Below are positions 21,999 through 31,088 of a stretch of DNA of 64,000 nucleotides, piece after piece (the stretch's first letter is position 1; each line of letters opens with the position of its first letter). The notes beneath the pieces were generated by a model, which saw only the letters and a list, made by a program, of their open reading frames with translations, did no database searches and was not told where the DNA came from. The position numbers and the translations under genes were made by a program. This stretch comes from RPQJ01 sp963706755. Its GTDB lineage: Bacteria > Pseudomonadota > Gammaproteobacteria > Steroidobacterales > Steroidobacteraceae. The stretch lies in NCBI GenBank assembly GCA_963706755.1, contig CAVPNH010000021.1, forward strand, positions 94,775-158,774, read 5' to 3'.

Positions 21999-22271
21999 AT
22001 GAACAGGAACGACCTAGTGGAAGCCGTGAGCGAGCGCACCGGGCTCGCGCGGTCCGATGCGGCCCAGGCGATCGAAGCCGTGCTCGCCGCCATCACCGAA
22101 GCACTGCGCGCCGGCGACACCGTGACGCTTTCGGGTTTCGGAGCCTTCGTGGCAAAGAGCCGGGCGGCGCGGACTGGCCGCAACCCCCGCACGGGCGAAC
22201 CGATCGCCATCCCGGCGAGCCGTGCACCTGCGTTCAAGGCTGGAAAGGGCCTGAAAGATGCCCTAAACTAG
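21999..22271 (+). CDS. hupB: DNA-binding protein HU-beta
   Basis: Small nucleoid protein of 90 residues with the HU signature (SGFGAFVAKSRAARTGRNPRTGE, quoted here only in part by its GFGxF and GRNPxTG motifs) and an N-terminal helix pair MNRNDLVEAVSERTGL. GGAGG lies 12 bases upstream of ATG. It follows lon by 32 bp. Confidence 0.97.
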   Translation: MNRNDLVEAVSERTGLARSDAAQAIEAVLAAITEALRAGDTVTLSGFGAFVAKSRAARTGRNPRTGEPIAIPASRAPAFKAGKGLKDALN

Positions 22272-22290
22272 CGAGCTACCCAGGGGGCGC

Positions 22291-22366
22291 GGGTGCTTAG
22301 CTCAGCTGGGAGAGCGACGCCTTTACACGGCGTAGGTCGGGGGTTCGATCCCCTCAGCACCCACCA
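22291..22366 (+). tRNA. tRNA-Val (TAC)
   Basis: Acceptor GGGTGCT / AGCACCC, anticodon TAC in CTTTACACG, T-loop TTCGATC, CCA encoded. Confidence 0.97.
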
Positions 22367-22375
22367 GACAAACGC

Positions 22376-22452
22376 GGAGTGGTAGTTCAGTTGGTTAGAA
22401 TACCGGCCTGTCACGCCGGGGGTCGCGGGTTCGAGTCCCGTCCACTCCGCCA
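22376..22452 (+). tRNA. tRNA-Asp (GTC)
   Basis: Acceptor GGAGTGG / CCACTCC with discriminator G, anticodon GTC in CTGTCAC, CCA encoded. Confidence 0.97.
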
Positions 22453-22470
22453 ACTTTCGATGTCGAAGAG

Positions 22471-22493
22471 AGCCCGCAGCAGCGGGCTTTCTT
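22471..22493 (+). terminator. intrinsic terminator after tRNA-Asp
   Basis: AGCCCGC-AGCA-GCGGGCT hairpin followed by TTCTT; it closes the HU/tRNA unit. Confidence 0.75.
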
Positions 22494-22552
22494 GTATAAA
22501 GACGGCCGCAACGAAGAATGGGCCGGGAATGGGCCGAGGGCCCCTCCGGCCA

Positions 22553-22581
22553 CCAACCGCTAACCGCTAACCGATAGTCAC
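22553..22581 (+). repeat. family C intergenic repeat
   Basis: Tandem ACCGCTA units ending in GATAGTCAC, five bases before the ppiD start. Same family as the tracts at 17228, 29070, 32646 and 49011. Confidence 0.6.
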
Positions 22582-22586
22582 TTCCT

Positions 22587-24483
22587 ATGCTGCAGAAGAT
22601 CCGTGACAAGATTTCCGGCTGGTTCGCCGCGCTGTTCCTCGGCGCCATCGCCGTCGTGTTCGTATTCTGGGGCATCCGCTTCGAGTCCGGTCCGACCGCC
22701 GCCGCCGCCAAGGTGAACGGCGAGAGCATCCCCGTCGAGCGGGTGCGCAGCGCCTGGCAGCAGCGCCAGACCGAGCTGCAGCAGGCCGCCCGCAACGAGC
22801 TGCCGGAGGCGGTCGTGAAGGCCGAGCAGAAGAAGCTGCTCGACGAGTTCGTTGGCCGCGAGGTGATGATCCAGCACGCTACCGCGATGGGCTATCGCGT
22901 GAGCGACGTGGACATCGCGCGCCAGATCGAGGCTATCCAGGCGCTGCAGGTGGATGGCAAGTTCTCGCGCGACCGCTACGGGGCGCTGCTGCGCGCACAG
23001 GGCCAGACGGAGCCGCAGTTCGAGGCGGAGTTCCGCCGCGACATCGAGATCGGGCAGCTGAGCAACGGCATCGGCATCTCGGCCTTCGCGACGCCGGGCG
23101 AGGTCGGGCGTCGCATCGCACTCGAGGGCGAGACCCGCGACATCGATGCCTACACCATCGCCACCGCGCCGTTCGCTGCACAGGTCCCGGTCACGCCGGC
23201 GCAGGTGCAGGCGTACTACGAGGCCAACCCGACGAAGTTCGTGACGCCGGAGACGGTGACGCTGCAGTACGTCGAGCTCAAGGCGGCTGATGTCGCGGCG
23301 ACGGTCGCGGTCACGGACGAGGCGCTGCACCAGTACTACGACCAGGTCGCCGCCGAGCGCTACCTGGACGCCGAGCGCCGCCGGGCGAGGCACATCCTCA
23401 TCGAGTCGGGCACGGATGACGCGGCGGCAAAGAAGAAAGCCGAGCAGGTCCTGGCAAAGGCGAAGGCCGGCGAGGATTTCGGCAAGCTCGCCAGCGACAA
23501 CTCCGACGATCCTGGCTCGAAGACCCAGGGCGGCGACCTCGGCTGGGCGACCAGGGAAAGCTACGTGCAGCCATTCGCGGAAGCGCTGTTCAAGATGCAG
23601 AAGGGCGAGATCGCCGGGCCGGTGAAGACCCAGTTCGGTTACCACGTCATCCTCCTCGAGGACGTGCAGCCGGCGCACCAGCGCACCTTCGACGAGGTCC
23701 GCGCCGACCTCGAGGCCGACTACCGCAGCGAGCAGGCGCAGTCGCTCTTCTACGAGAAGTCGCAGCAGCTCGCGGACGACGCGTTCGCCTCGCTGAGCGA
23801 GCTCGACAGCGTGGCGAAGAAGCACGGCCTGACGCTCGCGACCGTCGAGGGCTACACCCGGCAGGGCGGCGGGCCGTTCGCGGGCAACCGCAAGGTGATC
23901 GACGCGGTCTTCAGCGACGAGGTGCTGCAGGAGCGCCAGAACAGCCCTGCCATCAACGTCACCGACGACGACGTAGTGGTCGTCCGGGTCACGGACTACA
24001 AGCCGGCCGCACGGCGGTCCCTGGACGAGGTGCGGACCGAGGTCGAGGCGAGCCTGCGCGATCAGGGTGCGCGCAAGGCGGCGGAGGCCGCGGCGCTCGC
24101 GGCCGCCGCGAAGATCACGGGCGGCGCGGCTTTCGCCGACGTTGCACAGGAGTCGGGCGTCGCCCCGGCCGGGCCTTCGACCATCGGCAGGACCGCGGAG
24201 GGTGTCGAGCCCGCGCTGATCAAGGCCGTGTTCATCGCTGCCCGGCCTGCGCCCGGCAAGGCCACCGGCGGGACGGCGGCGCTCGCGAGCGGAGACGTCG
24301 CTGTGTTCGTCGTGACCGCGGTGCGCGCCGGTACGGCGCCATCCGGGCCGGACGCCGCGCTGCAGTTCAGGCAGGTCGCGCAGAAGGCGGCCGGCGCTCG
24401 CGGCCAGGGCCGAGTTCTCCGCCTACGAGCAGGAACTCCGGCGCACCGCGAAGATCAAGCTGAACGAGCAGGTGTTCGAGTAA
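22587..24483 (+). CDS. ppiD: periplasmic folding chaperone PpiD (SurA-N/parvulin protein)
   Basis: Inner-membrane-anchored periplasmic chaperone. Seen: cytoplasmic N-terminus MLQKIRDKISGW, one transmembrane helix at about residues 13-32, a SurA_N-like helical domain, then a parvulin domain (ARHILIESG, GGDLGWATRESYVQPF, FGYHVILLEDV) at about residues 265-365. About 630 residues. A single extra G near 24396 shifts the last 25 codons; the repaired end reads EFSAYEQELRRTAKIKLNEQVFE. Position after hup and tRNAs is conserved. Confidence 0.92.
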
Positions 24484-24544
24484 GCGCGGGCTCGGACCTC
24501 GCGGTCGCGGGAAAGGATCCACGATCCGGCTAGTCACGAGACTG

Positions 24545-25346
24545 CTAGTCCGACTTCGCGTCTTCCGGAAACGACATGCCGACGTGGCTGTACCCGGCAT
24601 CCACGTACAGCACTTCGCCCGTGATCCCCGAGGCGAGGTCCGAGCACAGGAACGCCGCGGCGTTGCCCACTTCGTCGATCGTGACGTTGCGCTTGAGCGG
24701 CGTGAGCGCCGCGACGTGGCTCAGCATCTTGCGGAAGCCGCCGACGCCGGCCGCGGCGAGCGTCTTGATCGGGCCTGCCGAGATCGCGTTCACGCGGATG
24801 CCCAGCGGGCCGAGGTCGGCGGCGAGGAACCGCATGTTCGCCTCGAGGCTGGCCTTCGCCACGCCCATCACGTTGTAGCTCGGTATCGAGCGCACGGCGC
24901 CGAGGTAGCTCATCGTGACGATGGCGCCCGGGCGCCCGAGCATCATGGGCCGTGCCGCCTTGGCGAGCGCGGCCAGGCTGTAGCTCGAGATGTCGTGCGA
25001 CACCTGGAAGCCCTCGCGCGTGACGCTGTCGAGGTAGCCGCCCGGCGAGCTGCTCGCGCGGCGCGAACGCCACCGAGTGCACCAGGATGTCGAGCGTGTC
25101 CCAGGCCTCGCGCAGCTTCGAGAATGCCTGGTCGATCTCCGCGTCGCTCGCGACGTCCATCGGCATCACCAGGCTGGAGCCGAATTCCGCGGCCATCGCC
25201 ACCACGCGGTCCTTCAGCCGGTCGCCCTGGTAGGTGAAGGCGAGCTCCGCGCCCTCGCGACGCATCGCGGCCGCGATGCCGTAGGCGATGGAACGCTCGG
25301 TGGCGAGTCCGACGATCAGGGCGCGCTTGCCGGAAAGGAATGCCAC
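24545..25346 (-). CDS. fabI: enoyl-[acyl-carrier-protein] reductase (NADH) FabI
   Basis: Last reductive step of fatty-acid elongation. Seen: GLATERSIAYGIAAAMRREGAELAF (glycine-rich NAD motif and the family RSIAYGIA), SVAFAPREQLAGG, the catalytic Tyr/Lys region SYSLAALAKAARPM, and YVDAGYSHVGM at the C-terminus. One extra G near 25040 shifts the frame within LAGGYLDSVTREGF. GTG 25346 is the start, five bases after the mltD stop, so probably co-transcribed with gloB and mltD. Convergent with ppiD. Confidence 0.93.
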
Positions 25347-25350
25347 CGGG

Positions 25351-27002
25351 TCAACCTCCGTCGACCCGGTGCGGGTCGGTGTAGACGACGAGTCGCTGGC
25401 CCGTGCGCAGCGGCGCGGACTGGCGCAGCCCGTTCCAGGTCGTGAGCTGGCGCACGGACACGTTGAACTTGTCGGCGATCTCCGAGAGCGTATCGCCGCG
25501 CCGCACCTGGTAGGTCATGCGCGTGGTCTCGCGCGGAGCCCGACGAGCCGCCGCGCGAGCCGCCCGGGATCTCGAGGCGGGTGCCCGCGTGTGAGCGCGC
25601 CTCGGGCTCATGCCGTTGGCCGCGGCGAGGGACGGGACGGTCACGCCGTAGCGCCGCGCGATGCCCCACAGCGAGTCGCCGGCCTTGACCACGTGGACCT
25701 GCGACGACGACTCGCTGCTGCGCGGTTTCTGGTGCTCCGGGAGCTGTGCTGCGATATCCTCGCGCGGTGCGGCGACGGCTCGGCCGCCGTCGCGCTCGCC
25801 GGGGCGGCGCCCGGGATGCGCAGCGTTTCGCCGGTCTGGATCGTCGAGCCGTGGAGCCCGTTCGCTGCACGGAGCTGCTCGATCGACACGTCGTAGCGGC
25901 GCGCGATCGCGCTCAGCGTCTCGCCGCGCGAACGGCGTGCGTCGTGCTGGTCGGGGGCGCCACGGCGGTCGCGGCGACACGCGCCACGCCTTCCTCCGTG
26001 AGCAGGGCCAGCCGGAACGGCTCGACGGCCTCGACGGGCAGCAGCAGCTCGTGCGGCCCGTTGGGCGGCGTGGTCATGCGGTTGAACTCGGGGTTCAGCG
26101 CGAACATGTCGTCGCGCGAGATGCCCGCGAGCGCAGCCGCCTCGCCGAGGTCGATCTGCCGGCCCGGGTCCACCGCGCCGAAGTACGGCTGGTTCGCGAT
26201 CGGCGCGAACTGCAGGTCGTAGGCTGGCCGGGTCGCCCACGATGCGGCGGATCGCGAGCAGCTTCGGCACGTAGTCGCGGGTCTCGGCCCGCAGGTCCAG
26301 GCTGAAGAAGTCGGTGGGCCGGCCGGCCGCGGCGTTGCGCTGGATCGCGGCGCTCACCGTGCCTTCGCCGCCGTTGTATGCGGCGATCGCGAGGTACCAG
26401 TCGCCATTGAAGTAGCGGTTCAGGTACTGCAGGTAGTCGAGCGCCGCCATGGTCGAGTGCCGCACGTCGCGCCGATCGTCGATCCACCAGTTCTGCGTGA
26501 GGCCGTAGTGCTTGCCCGTGCTGGGGATGAACTGCCACAGGCCGGCCGCACGGCTGCGGGAGTAGGCGACGGGGTTGAACGCGCTCTCGACCACCGGCAG
26601 CAGCGCGAGTTCGAGCGGCATGCCGCGCCGCTCGAGTTCGGTCACGATGTAGTGCAGGTAGCGCGATCCGCGGCGGAAGGTGCGGTCCAGGAACTCGGGC
26701 TTCGCCCGATAGCCTTCGACCTCGCGGTCCACGCCGTAGTGCTGCACGTCGGTGAGCGCGTATCCCGCACGCACGCGGTCGAGGAGGTCCGCGTACTGGT
26801 CCGGCGGCAACTGCTGGAAGCTTTCGAGTGGCGGCGGCACCTGGCCGGGCGGCTCATCCGGGCGCGCCTTGCCGGCCGGGTGGGCGGCCGACGGCGGCAG
26901 GCTGGAGTAGTCGTCCTTCGTGCGGGTGGAACTGCAGCCGGCGAGCGCGATCCCGAGCCCGAGCAGGGCGAGCGGTGCGAGGCGTGCGGACAGGCGGCGC
27001 AT
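25351..27002 (-). CDS. mltD: membrane-bound lytic murein transglycosylase D with LysM repeats
   Basis: Outer-membrane lipoprotein that cleaves peptidoglycan to anhydromuropeptides. Seen: lipobox LAGC after a basic signal peptide, SLT domain with the catalytic Glu region LLPVVESAFNP, SRAAGLWQFIPSTG and AAYNGGEGTV, then three LysM repeats (GETLSAIARRYDVS; VVKAGDSLWGIARRYGV; VRRGDTLSEIADKFNVS). Frame shifts near 26222, 25928 and around 25790 separate these parts but leave all of them readable. ATG 27002 overlaps the gloB stop. LysM domains would hold it on the wall. Confidence 0.9.
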
Positions 27003-27779
27003 CAGCGGAACCCGTCCTTCCAGGAACGCACGGTGGCGAACACGTCGGACGGTTCCGGCAAGGGTCTCCGGGCGTGCGCCTCGGCTGCGCTGCGGACCGC
27101 GGGTTCGCGGCAGCGGAGGAACGGGTTGAACCTGCGCTCGCGCCCGAGTTCCGACGGCACCGTGATGCCGTCCCGCTCGCGCAATGCCCGCGTGGCCTCG
27201 AGCGCGCCGATCACGTCGGCAGTTGCCCGGCTCGACGCTGGCCGCGAACTTGAGGTTGCCGAGCGTGTACTCGTGCGCGCAGTAGATGCGCGTCTCGTCG
27301 GGCAGGGCGGCGATGCGGTCGAGGGAGCCGAGCATCTGCGCGGGCGTACCCTCGAACAGGCGGCCGCAGCCGCCGCTGAAGAGCGTGTCGCCGCAGAAGA
27401 GTGCGCCGTGACCGTAGTAGGCGATGTGCCCCAGCGTGTGTCCGGGCAGTGCCATCACCAGGAATTCCAGGCCGAGTTCTGCAAGGCGGACATGGTCTCC
27501 GTCATCGAGTGTTTGCGCATCGCAGGGCATGCGTTCGCGAGCTGGTCCGAAGACCCTGGCCCCGTGACTCGCCGCCAGTTCCGCGACCCCCCCGACGTGG
27601 TCCGGGTGGTGGTGCGTGACGAGGATCGCATGGAGCCTGAGTCCACGTTGCTCGAGCACGGCGTCCACCGGTCGGGCCTGTCCCGGATCCACTACCACTG
27701 CGGCGCCCGGGTCGGCCGGCGCGCGGATCAGCCAGATGTAGTTGTCCGAAAACGCCCGCACCGGGTTCACTTCGAGCAT
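27002..27779 (-). CDS. gloB: hydroxyacylglutathione hydrolase (glyoxalase II)
   Basis: Hydrolyses S-lactoylglutathione in methylglyoxal detoxification. The metallo-beta-lactamase motif THHHPDHVGG, LPGHTLGHIAY, LFCGDTLFSGGCGRLFEGT and YCAHEYTLGNLKFA are all visible. One base too many near 27222 shifts the frame after SVEPGN; the C-terminus LRCREPAVRSAA... is in another frame. About 259 residues repaired. gloB next to mltD is conserved in gammaproteobacteria. Divergent from the methyltransferase gene. Confidence 0.93.
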
Positions 27780-27908
27780 CTGCGACCCCCGCCAATGACG
27801 GCCATGAGTCCGGGCGCGCGTATTAGACCCGTTCGTGGCGGAAATATCCAGAATATGTCTCACGAATTTCGAACGGAATCGACGTCTTTGCCGCTATCCT
27901 TGCCGCCG

Positions 27909-28631
27909 ATGAACGACGTTTCCGCCAGCGACTGGTTCTGCTCGCCGCCCGGACGCGCAGTGCTCGAATTCGAGGCGCGCCTGCTCGCCGAGGCGCTCAC
28001 GGACGTCGTCGGTTTCGAGATGCTGCAGGTGGGCCGCTGGGGCGAGGGCGCCGAGCTTGCGGCGTCCGCGCGGGCCCAGCATCACTGGCTCATCGCGCCC
28101 GATGCGCAGGGTCCCGGCACGATCCGCGCGCAGTACGACGCATTGCCGATTGCGACCGGCAGCATCGAGGGCGTGCTGCTGCCGCACACGCTCGAGCACG
28201 CGTCGAATCCGCACGAGATCCTCCGCGAGGTCGAGCGCGTGCTGATGGGCGAGGGCCAGGTCGCCATCTGCGGATTCAGTCCGCTCGGCCCCTGGGGGCT
28301 GCGCAACCGGATTTCGCGCGGGCGTTTCCTGCCGCACGCCGTGCGACTGCTCGGCGAAGGGCGCATCCGGGACTGGCTGCGACTGCTCGGGTTCGAGGTC
28401 GTGCTCTCGCAGCGATTCCTGTTCGTCGCGCCGTGGCGCAGGCGTCGCAGTGCCGACCCGGCGAGCTGGTTCGAGCGCCGTGGACCCGAACTCATGGCGC
28501 CGCTCGCGGGCGCGTACCTCCTCAAGGCGCGCAAGCGCGTGCGCGCGCTCACGCCTATCCGGCCCGTCTGGCAGCGCGCGCGCGTGGTGTCCGTCGGCGC
28601 CGCGGAGCCGACCACGAGAAACGTGGCGTGA
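27909..28631 (+). CDS. class I SAM-dependent methyltransferase (rnhA-linked)
   Basis: Predicted methyltransferase of about 240 residues of the type found upstream of rnhA in many gammaproteobacteria. It has a degenerate SAM-binding N-terminal half; the later motif EGVLLPHTLEHASNPHEILREVERVL is the clearest methyltransferase segment. A second ATG at 27855 is in frame, but 27909 fits the family N-terminus. The stop overlaps the rnhA GTG by three bases. Substrate unknown. Confidence 0.75.
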   Translation: MNDVSASDWFCSPPGRAVLEFEARLLAEALTDVVGFEMLQVGRWGEGAELAASARAQHHWLIAPDAQGPGTIRAQYDALPIATGSIEGVLLPHTLEHASNPHEILREVERVLMGEGQVAICGFSPLGPWGLRNRISRGRFLPHAVRLLGEGRIRDWLRLLGFEVVLSQRFLFVAPWRRRRSADPASWFERRGPELMAPLAGAYLLKARKRVRALTPIRPVWQRARVVSVGAAEPTTRNVA

Positions 28632-29077
28632 CCGAGGTCAGGATCTACACGGACGGCGCCTGCCGCGGCAACCCGGGACCCGGCGGCTGGGGTGCGTGGC
28701 TCGTGTCGGGCGGGCACGAGCGCGAGCTCTGGGGCGGCGAGCCGCACACCACGAACAACCGCATGGAACTCACCGCCGCGATCGAGGCACTCGCCGCACT
28801 CAAGCGCCACTGCAAGGTGCAGCTCTACACGGATTCGCAGTACGTGCGCAACGGCATCACCGAGTGGCTGCCGCAGTGGAAGAAGCGCGGCTGGAAGACC
28901 GCCGACCGCAAGCCCGTGAAGAACGCCGATCTCTGGGTCCGCCTCGAGGAGGAGATCCTGCGCCACGAGATGCACTGGCACTGGGTGCGCGGCCACTCGG
29001 GGCACGAGGGCAACGAGCGGGCGGACGAACTCGCGAACCGGGGGGTGGATGAGCAGGCCGGAGGGGAAAGCGGTTAA
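28628..29077 (+). CDS. rnhA: ribonuclease HI
   Basis: Degrades RNA in RNA-DNA hybrids. 149 residues with all four metal-binding acidic sites: YTDGACRGNPGPGGWG (Asp), NNRMELTAAIEAL (Glu), YTDSQYVRNGI (Asp) and GHEGNERADELA (Asp). GTG 28628 start overlaps the preceding stop. It is followed by a family C repeat hairpin, not directly by dnaQ as in relatives. Confidence 0.96.
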   Translation: MTEVRIYTDGACRGNPGPGGWGAWLVSGGHERELWGGEPHTTNNRMELTAAIEALAALKRHCKVQLYTDSQYVRNGITEWLPQWKKRGWKTADRKPVKNADLWVRLEEEILRHEMHWHWVRGHSGHEGNERADELANRGVDEQAGGESG

Positions 29078-29180
29078 TGACCAGCGGTTAGCGCATCGCA
29101 GGAAGCGGATGGTGACTAGCGGATAGCGGATAGTAAGAGCCAGAGCCTCTTTTCTTACTATCCGCTAGTCACTATCCGCT
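29070..29180. repeat. family C repeat, inverted pair
   Basis: Left half holds GACTAGCGGATAGCGGATAG and the right half its partner CTATCCGCTAGTCACTATCC around AAGAGCCAGAGCCTCTTTTC, so the tract can fold into a long hairpin. It fills most of the rnhA-degT gap (29078-29242); I see nothing coding there. Confidence 0.7.
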
Positions 29181-29242
29181 CTCCGGTTTTGGCTCTATTT
29201 CCGGTAGCCTTGGACGCACCGCAAACGCCCGCTCCAACCACC

Positions 29243-30352
29243 ATGGACTTCATCGACCTAAAGACCCAGTACCGCCGCATCAAGCCGTCGGTGGACGCGC
29301 GGATCGCGCGGGTGCTCGAGCACGGCCAGTACGTGATGGGACCGGAAGTGGCCGAGCTCGAGCAGGTGCTGGCCCGCTACTGCGGGACGAAGCACTGCGT
29401 CGCCGTTTCGAGCGGCACGGATGCGCTCCTGATCGCGCTCATGGCGCTCGACGTCGCGCCGGGCGACGAGGTGATCACGGCGCCATTTACCTTCTTCGCC
29501 ACCGCCGAGATGATCGCGCTCATCGGGGCGCGCCCGGTGTTCGTGGACATCGACCCGCGCACCTGGAACCTCGATCCCGCGAAGCTCGAGGCCGCGATCA
29601 CGCCGCGCACGCGCGCGATCATGCCGGTGTCGCTCTACGGGCAGTGCGCGGACTTCGATGCCATCAACGCGATCGCCTCGAGGCACGGGCTGCCGGTGAT
29701 CGAGGACGCGGCGCAGAGCTTCGGCGCGACCTACAAGGGGCGGCGCTCGAACGCGCTGTCGCTCATCGGCGCCACGTCGTTCTTCCCGTCGAAGCCGCTG
29801 GGCTGCTACGGCGACGGCGGCGCGCTCTTCACCGACGACGACGGCCTCGCGAAGCTGATGCGCGAGATCCGCGTGCACGGCCAGGACCGCCGCTACCACC
29901 ACCCGCGCCTCGGCCTCACGGGCCGGCTCGATTCGATCCAGGCCGCGGTGCTGCTCGCGAAGATGGAGATCTTCGACGACGAGGTGGCCGCGCGCGCCCG
30001 GGTCGCGGCCAGCTACGAGCGACTCATCCGTGAGGCCTTCGGGGCGGACGGCGCCGTGCGGGCGCCCTGGGTCGAGCCCTTCAATACCTGCGTCTTCGCG
30101 CAGTACACCGTCGAGGTGGACCGGCGCGACGTGGTCGAGACGCGCATGAAGGCCGCGGGCGTCCCCACTGCCGTGCACTATCCCGTGCCGCTGCACGAGC
30201 AGCCGGTGTTCGCCTACCTCGACCAGCCCGTGGGCCGCTTTCCACTGTCCGAGGCGGCTGCACGCCGCGTCATCAGCCTCCCGATGCACCCGTACCTGAC
30301 CGAGGAGCAGCAGGCGAAGGTGGTGGCGGCGCTGGCGGAGGCGGTGCGCTGA
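29243..30352 (+). CDS. DegT/DnrJ/EryC1 family sugar aminotransferase
   Basis: PLP-dependent aminotransferase acting on keto sugar nucleotides for surface polysaccharide. Seen: SSGTDALLIALMAL, IEDAAQSFGATYKG and the PLP lysine K184 in FFPSKPLGCYGDGGAL, with LGLTGRLDSIQAA further on. 369 residues, frame intact. Closest in appearance to the WbpE-type enzymes making UDP-2,3-diamino sugars, but specificity is inferred. It stands alone between rnhA and dnaQ, genes that are normally adjacent. Confidence 0.85.
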   Translation: MDFIDLKTQYRRIKPSVDARIARVLEHGQYVMGPEVAELEQVLARYCGTKHCVAVSSGTDALLIALMALDVAPGDEVITAPFTFFATAEMIALIGARPVFVDIDPRTWNLDPAKLEAAITPRTRAIMPVSLYGQCADFDAINAIASRHGLPVIEDAAQSFGATYKGRRSNALSLIGATSFFPSKPLGCYGDGGALFTDDDGLAKLMREIRVHGQDRRYHHPRLGLTGRLDSIQAAVLLAKMEIFDDEVAARARVAASYERLIREAFGADGAVRAPWVEPFNTCVFAQYTVEVDRRDVVETRMKAAGVPTAVHYPVPLHEQPVFAYLDQPVGRFPLSEAAARRVISLPMHPYLTEEQQAKVVAALAEAVR

Positions 30353-30371
30353 ACACTAACGGACCGCTCCC

Positions 30372-31088
30372 ATGCGTCAAGTCGTCCTCGACACCGAGAC
30401 CACGGGTCTCGAGCCTGAACTCGGCCACCGCATCATCGAGATCGGCTGCATCGAGGTCGTCAACCGCCGCAGGACCGGTCGGCTCTTCCAGCGCTACCTC
30501 TGGCCGGACCGCGAGATCGACGCGGGCGCGCTGCAGGTTCACGGCCTGACCGAGGAGTTCCTGAAGGGCCAGCCGCGGTTCGCGGAGATCGCGGGCGAGT
30601 TGCTCGAGTTCATCCGCGGGGCCGAGCTCGTCATCCACAACGCTCCGTTCGACGTGACGTTCCTCGACGCGGAGCTCGCGCTGCTGCCCGGGCCGAAGGT
30701 CACGATCGCGGAGCAGTGCCTCGTGCTCGACACGCTGCCGATGGCCCGGCAGATGCACCCCGGCCAGCGCAACGGGCTGGACGCGCTCTGCAAGCGCTAC
30801 TCGGTGGACAACTCGCACCGCGAGCTGCACGGCGCGCTGCTCGACGCCGACCTGCTGCTCGAGGTGTACCTCGCGATGACGGGCGGGCAGGGCGCGCTCG
30901 GGCTCGGCGAGGGAGAGCAGGCCGAAGCGAAGCAGGCGAAGGCGAAGCGCGCGAAGCGGCCGCGCGGCGAGCTGGTCGTCCGCAAGGCGAGCGAGGAGGA
31001 GGAGGCCGCGCACGAGCGCCGTCTCGCCGCGCTGGACAAGGCGAGCGGGGGCAGGACCCTGTGGCGCAGCTTCGAGCAGGTGTCGTGA
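30372..31088 (+). CDS. dnaQ: DNA polymerase III epsilon subunit
   Basis: 3'-5' proofreading exonuclease. DEDDh motifs: VLDTETTGLE (Asp, Glu), HNAPFDVTFLD (Asp), and the final HRELHGALLDADLL (His, Asp). 238 residues with a lysine/alanine-rich linker and a C-terminal tail (LWRSFEQVS) for alpha-subunit contact. The stop overlaps the nhaB GTG. Confidence 0.94.
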   Translation: MRQVVLDTETTGLEPELGHRIIEIGCIEVVNRRRTGRLFQRYLWPDREIDAGALQVHGLTEEFLKGQPRFAEIAGELLEFIRGAELVIHNAPFDVTFLDAELALLPGPKVTIAEQCLVLDTLPMARQMHPGQRNGLDALCKRYSVDNSHRELHGALLDADLLLEVYLAMTGGQGALGLGEGEQAEAKQAKAKRAKRPRGELVVRKASEEEEAAHERRLAALDKASGGRTLWRSFEQVS

